NCBI GenBank assembly: GCA_963978905.1
Contig: OZ022256.1
Coordinates: forward strand, 20,647,743-20,711,742
DNA from: Trichostrongylus colubriformis
Taxonomy: Eukaryota > Nematoda > Chromadorea > Rhabditida > Trichostrongylidae
DNA: 64,000 nt
Direction of reading: 5' to 3'
Shown: in pieces, positions 1 to 11,069 of the stretch
How positions within the stretch are numbered: position 1 is the stretch's first letter
Layout: every line of letters begins with the position of its first letter
Notes under the pieces: model-generated
Told to the model about the DNA's origin: nothing
Databases searched by the model: none
Seen by the model: only the letters and a program-made list of their open reading frames with translations
Translations under genes and position numbers: made by a program

Positions 1-860
1 AACACTGTGACAATAAATCTGCTCCCTTCTCGTATTCTGTTACACCACTGAACCACCCTCTACAAGGGGTATGATGTTGCTTTGTCGTTGCCATCAAGTG
101 CATCCAAAAAGTGACCGATCGTATGGAGTATTTAAGGAGCACTAACTTATGATTAAACATATTGGTGGAATGTTCTATTAAATCATGATTTTCCTAGTGG
201 TCATCTGAACATATTGTATTTCGTATTTTTTTACAAGTCAAGCAATATATAACATTACTATTACAATTATATTCGTGTGCTTTGTATGTGTGTATATTCA
301 AACCAGTAACGTTAGATTTGATTTGGTCGCTTTCAGTTGTAATATTGCAAAATCTACAATTATTATTATAAGCGGAACCCTTGTTACAATTATATTTTCT
401 AAATCTTTGAGAATATATTGATTTACCCTAAAACTCATCTTTGTAAAGTTTGTTGACGTGAATACTTGTGTGTTGTTGCATGTTTTCTGACCGTAGAGAA
501 CGAGTAAGTTGGTGGTCAAACCCCCATACAAGGAGGAATCTTGCTCAAAAGAGTAGGCACTCCCTATTCGTTCCGAAGAAACGACCAACACTGGGGGCGC
601 CAAAAACTGATCCCGTCAAGCCAATTTTGGCTTTATAAACCCCATCAGCGCTGATCCCCATTTTAAAATAAGAGTAATGACCATTTTTTAAAAATTAACT
701 TATATAAACGTTTATAAATTTTTATTGAAACTTATCTTTTGATTCAATTTATTTCTATAATTTATTTACTTTGTTTATGTTTATTTATTGTGTCACGGAA
801 TAAGTGTGTTGTTGTGAAAAGCAGAAGGTAAGTACCTAAAAAGGGGAACACAAAAGTAAT
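1..860. other. AT-rich intergenic stretch, nothing assigned
   Basis: I see no coding exon, TIR pair or tandem repeat here. The short open frames have no splice context or recognisable protein character. Confidence 0.4.
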
Positions 861-898
861 ATGTTAATATTTTTGTTGTACATTATTATATACCAGTC

Positions 899-1087
899 GG
901 GTTGGCCGGCTGACGCCGGCCAACCCTCCTGGACTCGGATTGGCCGGCTTGGCCGGCCAATCCTCGTAGGGGCGGCTTCGCCGCCCCGGCAGGGTGGCTT
1001 TGGGGCTTTCTGTTTTGTAGCGAGGAGCGACTCTCGGCTCGCCGCTGGCGCGGCGAGCCGACTTTCGCATGCGCGCTTCGCGCGCAT
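899..1087. repeat. Cluster of five GC-rich perfect hairpins
   Basis: Five consecutive inverted repeats with tiny loops are visible. They are 899-910/915-926 (12-bp stem, loop TGAC), 937-948/952-963 (12-bp stem, loop TTG), 969-976/980-987 (8-bp stem, loop TTC), 1034-1045/1050-1061 (12-bp stem, loop TGGC) and 1069-1076/1080-1087 (8-bp stem, loop TTC). The first two stems share the core TTGGCCGGC. The block is strongly GC-rich inside AT-rich DNA. The open frames on both strands across it are by-products of its composition. I do not know its origin. It could be a mobile palindromic element, a structured RNA locus, transferred DNA or an assembly contaminant. Confidence 0.8.
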
Positions 1088-1319
1088 TGCAGCAGGAATA
1101 GGCCCTGTGTATAGGGAGCGCACATAGCAGCAGGGAACGGATAATATGCGGCTTGTACATATTGTGAGCAAACCTCCAACGATCATCGGCTTTGGTTGAA
1201 ACTAAGAGACACCACACCCTTCTGTAACCTCTTCCCCACTGAAGGCAAAACCCCTTGAAAGAAAGGCGGGATTCGATCCGAACACAAAAATAGAATTGAA
1301 GCACTTAGTAGTACCAAAG

Positions 1320-1420
1320 TAAGGAAGATGGATCGAAACGGTCAAAAAATCCAAGAAAGAAGACCCCCTTCCCATCGTTGATCCAAGTGTGTAAGGCACA
1401 ATCGCAAAGGTGCGGCCACG
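1320..1420 (-). repeat. Dispersed repeat family E, copy 1
   Basis: Read on the minus strand this segment contains a GGGAAGGGGGTCTTCTTTC block followed by a TTGGATTTTTTGACC-type block. Related, diverged blocks occur near 36.3, 42.7, 46.25 and 46.7 kb. The boundaries are approximate and no terminal repeats or target duplications are clear. Confidence 0.45.
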
Positions 1421-1639
1421 CTAAAAGGAGCGGCAGCAGTTGGAGGTGTCTCATCGTGAGCGCTGAGGCGCTCCGTAGTAGTTGACTTTTGAGGATTAGA
1501 AGTTTGGAGAGGACGTGCATGTATCAGTTCTATAAGAAACATTGACCCTAACTGATTGCTGAGAGATACATCTGATAATAACACACCACTCCCTAATGGT
1601 AACCGAGAACAAACAGTCACTTTGTGAGTGTGGTACCAT

Positions 1640-4600
1640 TATTGCAATTATGGCCGGGCTAGGCTTAGAACTTATGCATTCTATACACAGGGGGTTGACG
1701 TGTACAGAGTACATAAGTTTGGTGGGTTGACTCCTACCCAATCCTAACCTGCCCGACCTCCACACACCCGTACCTAATTTGCTTCTTGTGTGCTCCCTAC
1801 ATTTTGGTCTGTCCCTATCCAGTTCTTACTCGCACGACCCGAGCAGTCCCATTCCTGACCTTCCCAATTTTTGCAACCCAAGAGAGGGTTTATAAATTTG
1901 AAAACCCATCGGTTTTGGTGCAGGCCCCGCCCATAGTGGGCGGAGCTAAGCTTAAAACTTATATGCTCCGTACACATGACCCCTACCCAATCCTAACCTG
2001 CGCGACCTCCACAGGCCCGTGCCTTATTTGCTTATTGCACCCTTCACTTTGGTCAGTCCCTCCCCAGTCCTTACATGCGCGACTTCAACAGACCCTTTCC
2101 TAACTTGCCCGATTCAGCACTTGAGCGAAGACCTGAATTCGTTTATTCATCGATTTCGGGCGAGCCCAGCCCATGATGGGCGGAGGTAGGCTTAGAATTT
2201 ATGTGCTCCGTACACTTATGTTTTCCTCTACGCTATCCTAACTTGCCCTACCTCTACAGGCCCGTTCCTAATTTGCTTCTTGTGTGCTCCCTACATTTTG
2301 GTCTGTCCCTATCCAGTCCTTACTCGCACGACTTCAACAACCCTTTCCTAACTTGCCCGATTTTCCGCACTTAAGCGAGGACCTAAATTCGTTTATTCAT
2401 CGATTTCGGCGCAAGCCCCTCCCATGGTGGGCGGAGTTAGGCTCAGAACTTATGTGGTCCGTACACTTGGTCCCTACCCAATACTAACCTGCCCGACCTC
2501 CACAGCCCGTGCCTAATTTGCGTTCCCTGTGTTCTGTGTTCCCTTTACTTTGGTCAGTCCCTTCCCAGTCCTTACATGCGCGACTTCAACAGACCCTTTC
2601 CTAACTTGCCCGATTCAGCACTTGAGCGAAGACCTGAATTCGTTTATTCATCGATTTCGGGCGAGCCCAGCCCATGATGGGCGGAGGTAGGCTTAGAATT
2701 TATGTGCTCCGTACACTTATGTTTTCCTCTACGCTATCCTAACTTGCCCTACCTCTACAGGCCCGTTCCTAATTTGCTTCTTGTGTGCTCCCTACATTTT
2801 GGTCTGTCCCTATCCAGTCCTTACTCGCACGACTTCAACAACCCTTTCCTAACTTGCCCGATTTTCCGCACTTAAGCGAGGACCTAAATTCGTTTATTCA
2901 TCGATTTCGGCGCAAGCCCCTCCCATGGTGGGCGGAGTTAGGCTCAGAACTTATGTGGTCCGTACACTTGGTCCCTACCCAATACTAACCTGCCCGACCT
3001 CCACAGCCCGTGCCTAATTTGCGTTCCCTGTGTTCTGTGTTCCCTTTACTTTGGTCAGTCCCTTCCCAGTCCTTACATGCGCGACTTCAACAGACCCTTT
3101 CCTAACTTGCCCGATTTTCAGCACTTGAGCGAAGACCTGAATTCGTTTATTCATCGATTTCGGGCGAGCCCAGCCCATGATGGGCGGAGGTAGGCTTAGA
3201 ATTTATGTGCTCCGTACACTTATGTTTTCCTCTACGCTCTCCTAACTTGCCCTACCTCTACAGGCCCGTTCCTAATTTGCTTCTTATGTGCTCCCTACAT
3301 TTTGGTTTGTCCCTATCCAGTCCTTACTCGCACGACTTCAACAACCCTTTCCTAACTTGCCCGATTTTCCGCACTTAAGCGAGGACCTGAATTCGTTTAT
3401 TCATCGATTTCGGCGCAAACCCCTCCCATGGTGGGCGGAGTTAGGCTTAGAACTTATGTGGTCCGTACAGTTGGTCCCTACCCAATACTAACCTGCCCGA
3501 CCTCCACAGCCCGTGCCTAATTTGCGTTCCCTGTGTTCTGTGTTCCCTTTACTTTGGTCAGTCCCTTCCCAGTCCTTACATGCGCGACTTCAACAGACCC
3601 TTTCCTAACTTGCCCGATTTTCAGCACTTGAGCGAAGACCTGAATTCGTTTATTCATCGATTTCGGGCGAGCCCAGCCCATGATGGGCGGAGGTAGGCTT
3701 AGAATTTATGTGCTCCGTACACTTATGTTTTCCTCTACGCTCTCCTAACTTGCCCTACCTCTACAGGCCCGTTCCTAATTTGCTTCTTATGTGCTCCCTA
3801 CATTTTGGTCTGTCCCTATCCAGTCCTTACTCGCACGACTTCAACAAACCTTTCCTAACTTGCCCGATTTTCCGCACTTAAGCGAGGACCTGAATTCGTT
3901 TATTCATCGATTTCGGCGCAAACCCCTCCCATGGTGGGCGGAGTTAGGCTTAGAACTTATGTGGTCCGTACAGTTGGTCCCTACCCAATACTAACCTGCC
4001 CGACCTCCACAGCCCGTGCCTAATTTGCGTTCCCTGTGTTCTGTGTTCCCCTTACTTTGGTCAGTCCCTTCCCAGTCCTTACATGCGCGACTTCAACAGA
4101 CTCTTTCCAAACTTGCCCGATTTCCAACACCTGAGCGAGGACCTAAATTCGTTTATTCATCGATTTCGGCGCAAGACCCGCTCATGGTGGGCGGAGCTAG
4201 GCTTAGTTCTTATATGCTCTGTACGCTTAGGTCAGCCCCTCCCCACTCCTAACTCGCGCGACCCTCCAGGATACAGTTGAGATGAGGCCCTACCAAGCCT
4301 TACCTTGCACGATCCCTACAGGCCCATTCTTGATTTTTTTCAACCATTTCTGCGCAAGCTCCGCTCACGGTGGGCGGAGCTAGGCTTAGTCCTTAATGAG
4401 CTCCGCACACTTTGGTCAACCCCTACCCATCCCCAGCTTGCCCGACCTCTCCACGTTGCAATTGAGTTGAAAGTAGATATGTGACAAAAAACGGACACAT
4501 GCTTACACACACACACAATACACCAAACTTCTGGTTTTAGCTTGCCTCTCATGTGCTCCGTACATTTTGGCTTACCCCAACCCATCCCTAACTTGCCCGA

Positions 4601-4760
4601 CCTCTACAGGTCCATTCCTAGCCTGCCTGATTTTTGGAACCTAAGCGTGGACTTAAATTTGAACACCGGCAATTTCCGCGCAAGCCTCGCTCACAGTGGG
4701 CGGAGCTAGGCTTAATTCTTATGTGCTCTGTGCGCTTAGGTCAGCATCTACCCAATTCTA
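1640..4760 (+). repeat. Satellite array with 503-bp higher-order repeat
   Basis: The motif TTCGTTTATTCATCGATTTC recurs about every 250 bp (near 2140, 2391, 2640, 2891, 3143, 3394, 3646, 3897 and 4148). Two subunit types alternate: one carries CGCAAGCCCCTCCCATGGTG and the other CGAGCCCAGCCCATGATGG. This gives a 501-503-bp higher-order unit whose equivalent points lie at 2284, 2785, 3288 and 3791. The central units are nearly identical, while both edges (about 1640-2250 and 4150-4760) are diverged monomers. Every unit carries GTGGGCGGAG followed by TAGGCTTAGAA-like sequence. Identical 67-codon open frames recur in each unit but are by-products of the repeat. Confidence 0.93.
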
Positions 4761-4936
4761 ACATGCCCGACCTTTCCAGACAGCAGTTCAGTTGAGACAT
4801 CATAACAATGGGATAGGGGTGTATGTGGTGCAGACAGGTTGTAAATGGTTGACGCTGGACTGTGGGAGTGACATGGGTACCCTCGGTGTATCCCTAGGTG
4901 TAATTTCCTTACCGGCCCATCACGACACAGCTGCGT

Positions 4937-5372
4937 CGCCATTCGCCTTTCGAGGCCCCTTATCAGCCCTTATCAGTTGCTATCACTTCCGTTCATTCAC
5001 CATTAATGTCCCCTTACCACCCCTACATTACCTTAAAATTTCAGGATCCCAGCTTTGCTGCGACGCGAGATATGAATTTCCCGCCATTCGCCTTTCGAGG
5101 CTCCTTATCAGCCCTTATCAGTTGCTATCACTTCCGTTCATTCACCATTAATGTCCCCTTACCACCCCTACATTACCTTAAAAATTCAGGATCCCAGCTT
5201 TGCTGCGACGCGAGATATGAATTTCCCGCCATTCGCCTTTCGAGGCTCCTTATCAGCCCTTATCAGTTGCTATCACTTCCGTTCCTTCACCATTGATGCC
5301 CCTTACCACCCCCTATATTACCTTAAAAATTCAGGGTCCCAGCTTTGCTGCAACGCGAGATAGAAATTATGC
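4937..5372 (+). repeat. 145-bp tandem repeat, three copies
   Basis: Copies start at 4937, 5082 and 5227 with CGCCATTCGCCTTTCGAGGC. Each contains CCTTATCAGCCCTTATCAG and ends with a CAGCTTTGCTGCGACGCGAG-like block. Copies 1 and 2 are close to identical; the third has several substitutions. It adjoins the 503-bp satellite but shows no obvious sequence relation to it. Confidence 0.9.
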
Positions 5373-5375
5373 GGT

Positions 5376-5428
5376 GAGCGGACAGACAGACAGACACACA
5401 CACAGACAGACAGACAAACAAACACACC
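5376..5428. repeat. CAGA/CACA simple repeat
   Basis: A run of GACAGACAGACA, ACACACACA and AAACAAACA units lies directly after the third 145-bp repeat copy. Confidence 0.85.
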
Positions 5429-5429
5429 A

Positions 5430-7070
5430 AACTTCTGCTTTATATATAGAGTAATATGATCCTGAAATATTGATTTTGCATGTTTATTATGTACTATGTA
5501 TTAACATGTAAGTATGTAGTTACAGGAAAAATTATTGACAAGGGTTGCATGGTGATTGACATTATAATAGTAATAAAAGATGTTAATGTTGTATAGTAAC
5601 AGAGGGGATGACAATTATACTAGTCATCGGTTAGTAAGAAAATATGCTTCGCTAGAAATATTATTATAAAACTAATACAAGCACTTGTATCGTCTTATTT
5701 TGAATTTGTAACTAACTATTAGATTAATTACTTTATGAAGACCTAAAATAGTACCTAGTAGAACCCATTAATAAGCAAAATCCATGAATGTGTGAATTGG
5801 AAACGATCAAGTCGAATTATGTATTACGGTATGAATGGAGGACGCATTTGGTGTAGACTACGTACAATGTTTACAGTCGTGCGTAAGCAATTGAATCCCA
5901 AGTTTTTTTGTCTTGCTACAGCTTTTTTTTAGAAAATCTTGCTTTACTATTATTTCTCCCATTATATTCTTTATCTTAAACTGTGTTTTGTGTTGAATAC
6001 AGATCGCAGTTGCCATTATGCATTGTAAACAATGTACTAAAACATGTTTAACGGCGCCAAGGTATTATTGTTAATGTTATACTATTATAATAAATATATC
6101 ATGACTGTTATATTTCGGAATTAGGTAATTGAACCAAGTGGATGCATCGCAAGCGCTAAATAGCGTTGACCGTAAGGTGGGTATTATAAAGATTATATTA
6201 CTTTGCAGAGCATATGTTAAATTATGTCTTTCGGGGAACTGATTAGTTATTAGCATTTCCCTCATTAGATTAATTGTAGAAAAGAGGTATAGATATGGCC
6301 AATATATCCCAGAAGAGAAGAATGAGCTTTATCAGAAAGAAGTAAATAAATTAGTGATGTCTAAAATGGTAAAGTTATTAAATGCCGTAAACCAAAAAAA
6401 GGAGACCATTACCAGAAGTGGTGAATGGCATTATCAAAGACCCAGACAGGTGAGTGATTAACATTTATTTAAGGTATGCCAATTCTGAAGACCCCAATCC
6501 ATTGAACTGGATACGTCATACAGGTATGAATGGTGATACCTTATCTTTTATGGGGAGCGAGATAGATACCCGAGCTCAGACAAAAAATTAATTGTACATG
6601 AGTATAGTATCATAGTATCAAAATAAGTATTTGGGCAGAGATGTCACGTTCTTTTTGGAATTTCATTGTATTCTAAGGTGGGATTTTTTTATTTAAAAAA
6701 TTCTACAAATGCACGTGTTCTAAGAGGACAAACAAATAAGCTGCCAAGTTGGAAAGTTTGAAGTAAGTGAAATGGAAAAGTAATGTTTAGAGTAGTGTTG
6801 CGAAGACCTTATTTATGGTTTACTATGTTTTTTTAGTCCGTATTTGAGAAAACGTCTTGAAAGCTATTGTCTTGAGAAGAAAGTGTCGGTGCCAAATAAT
6901 CGAGTCAGTGCGCTTATTCAACTATAAAAGTGTATAGAGCGGAAAGAAAGGTGGTGAGTATAGATATTGCTCTATAACAATGATCAATGTTTTTGATTTT
7001 TTTTTGAGTATATGTTTTCAGCAGTTGAAGTCTGAATTAGTCATACAACTTGAGTTGTCTGACTTGCAGG
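5430..7070. other. Unassigned AT-rich stretch
   Basis: I see no coding exon with splice signals and no clear repeat in this interval. Confidence 0.35.
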
Positions 7071-7079
7071 GCGCTTCCA

Positions 7080-7900
7080 TAAAGCAATTGCTGAATAAGG
7101 TCGGTGGCACGATTCTATAAAACCTCTCAGTGCGGTGGGCTGAGCGTAATTTAACTAGGTGGATTATAGAACACAAATTCATAACTCCGTTCTAGCATGT
7201 TGAAACTTCGTACAAGAAAGACTAGGTAGAGCATGAGCATGAGCAAAGAAATCAGAGGTGCACATAGACAATGTCATGCCCGCTCATAGTGGGCAGAAGC
7301 TCGGATAATTTTGGCCCACATTGGGCGGGCGTGCGCGAAAGTTTGCTGACATGACGTTGTCTGATTCAGTTCCAAAATGACCCAGACGTAACGAGAAGTT
7401 GATATAAGATCGGTAGCACGATTCAACGAAGCCTAAGTGAGGTGGGTAGAGCGAAATTCGAGCAAAAAGATTCGAATAGAATAAGCTGCGCTGAAAACAA
7501 AAATTCTTAATTCAATTCCAACATTACCGAGGAGCTCCGTTTTTAGCGGAGGTATACTAGCCTAAAGGACGCACTTCTCTCGCTCACAAGAGGAGGGCAT
7601 GCGCCGAAGTATTTGGTAGACAGGCGTGACGTGGGCAAACCTTGATCGGCAGCGAAATTCTCAAGGTTATAGAAGAATTCTAACCGCGGTGAATTGAGCG
7701 CTTTTCAGTGGGTGGAGCTTACAGGTAGTCAGCAGTCTGCAATCTAAAAATTTTGAAGTAAGACAAAACGGCCCAAAATTCGGGAAGCAGGTGTGGATGG
7801 TCAGCGCTGAACTTTCGAGAAGAACCCTCCCGCAGTGGGCAGAGCGTACTCTAAATGGACTGTGTTGCACTGAAAATCTGCACTTCGGTATCCCTATAGC
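7080..7900. repeat. Degenerate tandem repeat with GTGGGCAGAGC motif
   Basis: Related blocks recur at irregular spacing. GGTCGGTGGCACGATTC near 7100, GATCGGTAGCACGATTCAAC near 7410 and GATCGGCAGCGAAATTC near 7650 are each followed within 30-50 bases by a GGTGGG/GGTGAA block and then GAGCG. Further GTGGGCAGA-type blocks lie near 7290, 7320 and 7835. The GGGC(G/A)GAG core is shared with the satellite at 1.6-4.8 kb, so this may be an old, decayed relative. Confidence 0.5.
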
Positions 7901-7929
7901 CTGGAGATAAGCTAAAATCCAACTCAAGC

Positions 7930-8900
7930 ATGGGTCAAGAAGTTAGGAGAAGACATTAACCCAAAGCGCTGACAAAGAGGGGCTTGTAAACACAATTGTT
8001 CCGAGTGAAGCCCAGAAATTGCTGGCATTTGTTCACGATGCTCACGTGATGATACCCATTTTCAGGTTAAATGTGGTAGCGAAACCTGCCTCAGGTAGAA
8101 GGTGCTGCACTCTTGCCAGATAATCAATTTCAACATGTTCTCTGGTTACGTACTTATTCAAAGCGGAAGGGTCTAACACTAATCTTTTTTTTACACTCTG
8201 CCATGCTGAGACGGTGGGTCATGAGCTTGCCATCTTTTGAAACTTTTTCAATCGCTTCATTTGCTACCACTTCTTAAACAATATTTTCAACAAATCGTGC
8301 GTTTTCTAGCGCTGATTTACGAATACTAACTCTAGGAGGAGGCATCTAACGGAATGGTGTATCCATTAACAATGGTATCAAGAACCAAAATATTCTGCTC
8401 AAGAGCCGTCCACATAGAAATGTGATGTATAGATACCGGGTACCCACTATTCTTTATTTGGACACACGTTGCGTCAGTTATTCGTGTCAGCACAAAGGAC
8501 CGCGGCTCCCTCGTCCCTCGTGTTTGTCTCGACTGAACCTCTGGTAATGGGTGCGAGAGGCAAAGATGTATTTATATCTTGGGCGTTACAGATCGATGTA
8601 CGTCTTAGTTTTTAGCATATCCTGTGTGGGGATCGAGGCGCCGAGGCAATTCTCGCCCACACAGGTATATGCCAAGAACTGGGGGAACCAGAGAAAAAAT
8701 TCTCTTCTTTTTCGTCCTTCTCTCACCTTTGTGCAGTTGCTCCGAAAATTCGGGTAGAAAAGGGTCCGACGACTCCGCTGCTTCGGCTTGTTTTGCCTTC
8801 CAGGAAAGAGAAAACTCTAGAATGTTTGTCTGCTATATTCAATTTTCGTTTCTTACATTGATCATTTCCACCGTTGCATAAATCATCTCGTCATCCTCCT
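7930..8900. other. Unassigned stretch
   Basis: No convincing gene. There is an imperfect palindrome at about 8618-8665, with outer arms CCTGTGTGGG and CCCACACAGG. Its meaning is unknown. Confidence 0.35.
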
Positions 8901-8902
8901 TC

Positions 8903-9143
8903 CTATCCCCGCTCTATTTGATCAGCCCAGCTTTTGCAATAGTAAGGAGCTAGATTCGTATTGAGACCCGTAATCTTTCCTGACGAAGCAACGGCTCGGC
9001 CCTGTTGTTCTTGACGGTTGCTCCTCCTAAATTGCAGCGATTCGCTGCGATATGTGTCGGCCATTAGGCGATCCCTCCTGGGGTCCGCACGTTGCTCCGC
9101 CACCTCAGAATCGTCCGTCTCCATAGTGGTATCAGATGAGCTA
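8903..9143 (-). CDS. Candidate C-terminal-tail exon of the GPCR gene
   Basis: This 80-codon open frame ends in TAG at 8903-8905 and has strongly coding-like composition. It is hydrophilic and rich in Ser, Arg, Gln, Asp and Glu (for example METDDSEVAEQ, YRSESLQFRRSNR), as expected for a cytoplasmic receptor tail. If it begins at 9143 after an AG, its one leading base completes the split codon left by the last confirmed GPCR exon (15016-15186). The joined coding sequence would then be 432 residues, a normal size for this receptor class. Against this, the acceptor (ATTAAGAG) lacks the TTTCAG consensus and the intron would be about 5.9 kb. It could instead be an exon of another minus-strand gene starting at the ATG at 9124. 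Confidence 0.35.
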
Positions 9144-9144
9144 C

Positions 9145-10100
9145 TCTTAATGAGCGCGTAGGAAATAAGCTATATCATCTACGGGCATATAAATGGCAGG
9201 TACCAGTATTTAACCGAAAACCGATAAGGGTATCGGAGAAGCCTAGTGATCGTTGCCGTTGTATACTGCAGTACTGCACTGAATGTACAATTGAGCGATT
9301 CTACACACTATTGGCAACAGTTGAAACTTCAAGACTTTGAGTTAGATGATTGTAGCTGAGAATGGAATTATATGGGGCAAGTATAGGACGATGGTATCAT
9401 TAAAGCGGATCGCAAGCTCTGAAATCCTGCCATAATCCTGATTTGCCTAGGCTGGATCGTATTAAGTTAATTGTACCTGTGCTATATCAGTATTATGTAA
9501 CCTGATTCTGATGTTTGAAGAGCGTATAAGCTTTTGTACTAATACCAAGCCGTATTTGGCTGACGAGTACTGGTGATGGTATTAAACCGAGCTGCCTAGT
9601 GATTCGCCGTAGGTTGCTGATACTCAGAAAATAATAACGAGTCACTAGTGCCGCAACTCGTGGACAAGATAATTCCTGGAATGAGATACGAGGACATCCG
9701 ACTTCCGTCCAAAACATGTGAGTATCGAGTCATAGAATTTGCAAAATGCAAGCCTCACATGATATTGTACAGTCAACAATATCCTCGATGACGAAATGTT
9801 TCCTTCTACTGTCGAGAAGCAACACATTCACTCGGCACCCATTACCACATCACATCATCAAGCATTTCGTAAGCGTCGCACGACAAACAGAATAGTGGCC
9901 TATTACTCATCCTAAAATGGGTGAGTTAAATAGATATCGATCGATGGCTTATACCCATCCTTTCAGCATTATTCATCCGCTTAAAGGCACCATTAGGGGT
10001 AAGGGAAAACTGAGATCTGGAAGTACATCATCTCTGAAACGAACCTTCTACTTCAGAAAGGGCCAGATGTGGTGAAAATCGCATAAAAAAACGCGTCTTG
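9145..10100. other. Unassigned stretch with weak internal similarity
   Basis: I see no exon. Two segments, about 9195-9250 and 9570-9625, share short blocks (GGTATTAAACCGA-like and GCCTAGTGAT), suggesting a decayed repeat. No element ends were found. Confidence 0.3.
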
Positions 10101-10124
10101 GAGTCTTATTGCGGCCCCGCAGCT

Positions 10125-10156
10125 CGTTATGCCGTTATGCCGTTATGCCGTTATGC
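10125..10156 (+). repeat. 8-bp microsatellite (CGTTATGC)4
   Basis: Four perfect head-to-tail copies of CGTTATGC are followed by a short GC-rich stretch (GCCCGGGGAAGTCGACG) in otherwise AT-rich DNA. Confidence 0.9.
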
Positions 10157-10599
10157 GCCCGGGGAAGTCGACGTGGAGGGGCGGGACAACAATCGCGGCC
10201 GGCTGGTTGAGACTCTGGCCTGTCTTCAGTCCACTCCGACCAGAGACGCAGAGGACGAGAGCGAGAAGGGGGAATTTCGGGTCCTATTTCTTGTTTTTTT
10301 TTTCGCCGTTTTATGTCGTTCTTTTTCTACTATTTATTACTGAGCACCTTACTTTCGTAATCCCCCAATTCGCCAAAATTGCCCCTAATGGTGTCTTTAA
10401 GTGGTGAGTAAGGTTCAATAAGCAATTTTCCTTTTCTTGAAATTACATAATATGGTATATTTTGCCAGTCTCCACACTATCTCACATCGTTATGCAAATT
10501 TTCAATTTTGCTCGTGCATGTGCATTGCCGCAGGCACAGCTCCCGTGAGCTTCACTTACCTTTCACTCTCATGCTTCTTTTTCCCCCTGTTCAGACCAA

Positions 10600-11060
10600 T
10601 TCAATTTCGACGAACTTCTGGTTCGAGCCCGCCCACAGTGGGGTTCTTTCAATCGGGTATCCCTAGCCATTTATTACCACGCTACTTTTCTCCCGCCCCT
10701 TTAAGAACCGAACTGCGATTTCTGCTGCGAGCACCATTCGAGGTTTGACATTCTACCCACTGTGGTCTTTGCTTACTTCGAACATGCTCAAGATGGCTTG
10801 AAAATATCTACCTATATTTTTCCTAATTTCTATTTAGCGCTGGGACCGAGTCATGAAGTTTTATTGTAGGAACCGCCTAGTCGCAATGCGCTCCGCCCAC
10901 TGTGCCCAGGCCTTATTCACCACTTCCAGAGAACCATGGCCGACCTTATTCCATCTTTTCTCCGCGTTCAGACCATTTTCGAGCCGAGCGAACAGTAATC
11001 TGAGGACGAATGTTTCAGAGATGCTCCGCCCACATGGGTGGAGCTTGAGTTATTGAGATA
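10600..11060. repeat. Dispersed CTCCGCCCAC-motif repeat
   Basis: Blocks CGCCCACAGTGGGG (near 10630), GCTCCGCCCACTGTG (near 10890) and GCTCCGCCCACATGGGTGG (near 11022) recur. They are the reverse complement of the GTGGGCGGAG core of the satellite at 1.6-4.8 kb. Several copies form short hairpins (CCCAC..GTGGG). No terminal repeats are seen, so boundaries are rough. Confidence 0.45.
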
Positions 11061-11069
11061 GGTATGAGT

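Noticed and set aside
836..1304. Overlapping frames of 88-146 codons on both strands near 1 kb
   Set aside because: They are produced by the GC-rich palindromic block, which suppresses stop codons. The composition is hairpin-driven.
1786..4280. Repeated 67-codon plus-strand frames in each 503-bp unit
   Set aside because: They recur only because the satellite unit repeats. They have no protein character and exist only as part of the array.
1640..5372. CRISPR array
   Set aside because: The repeats are 145-503 bp tandem units with no short repeat/unique spacer pattern, in eukaryotic DNA.
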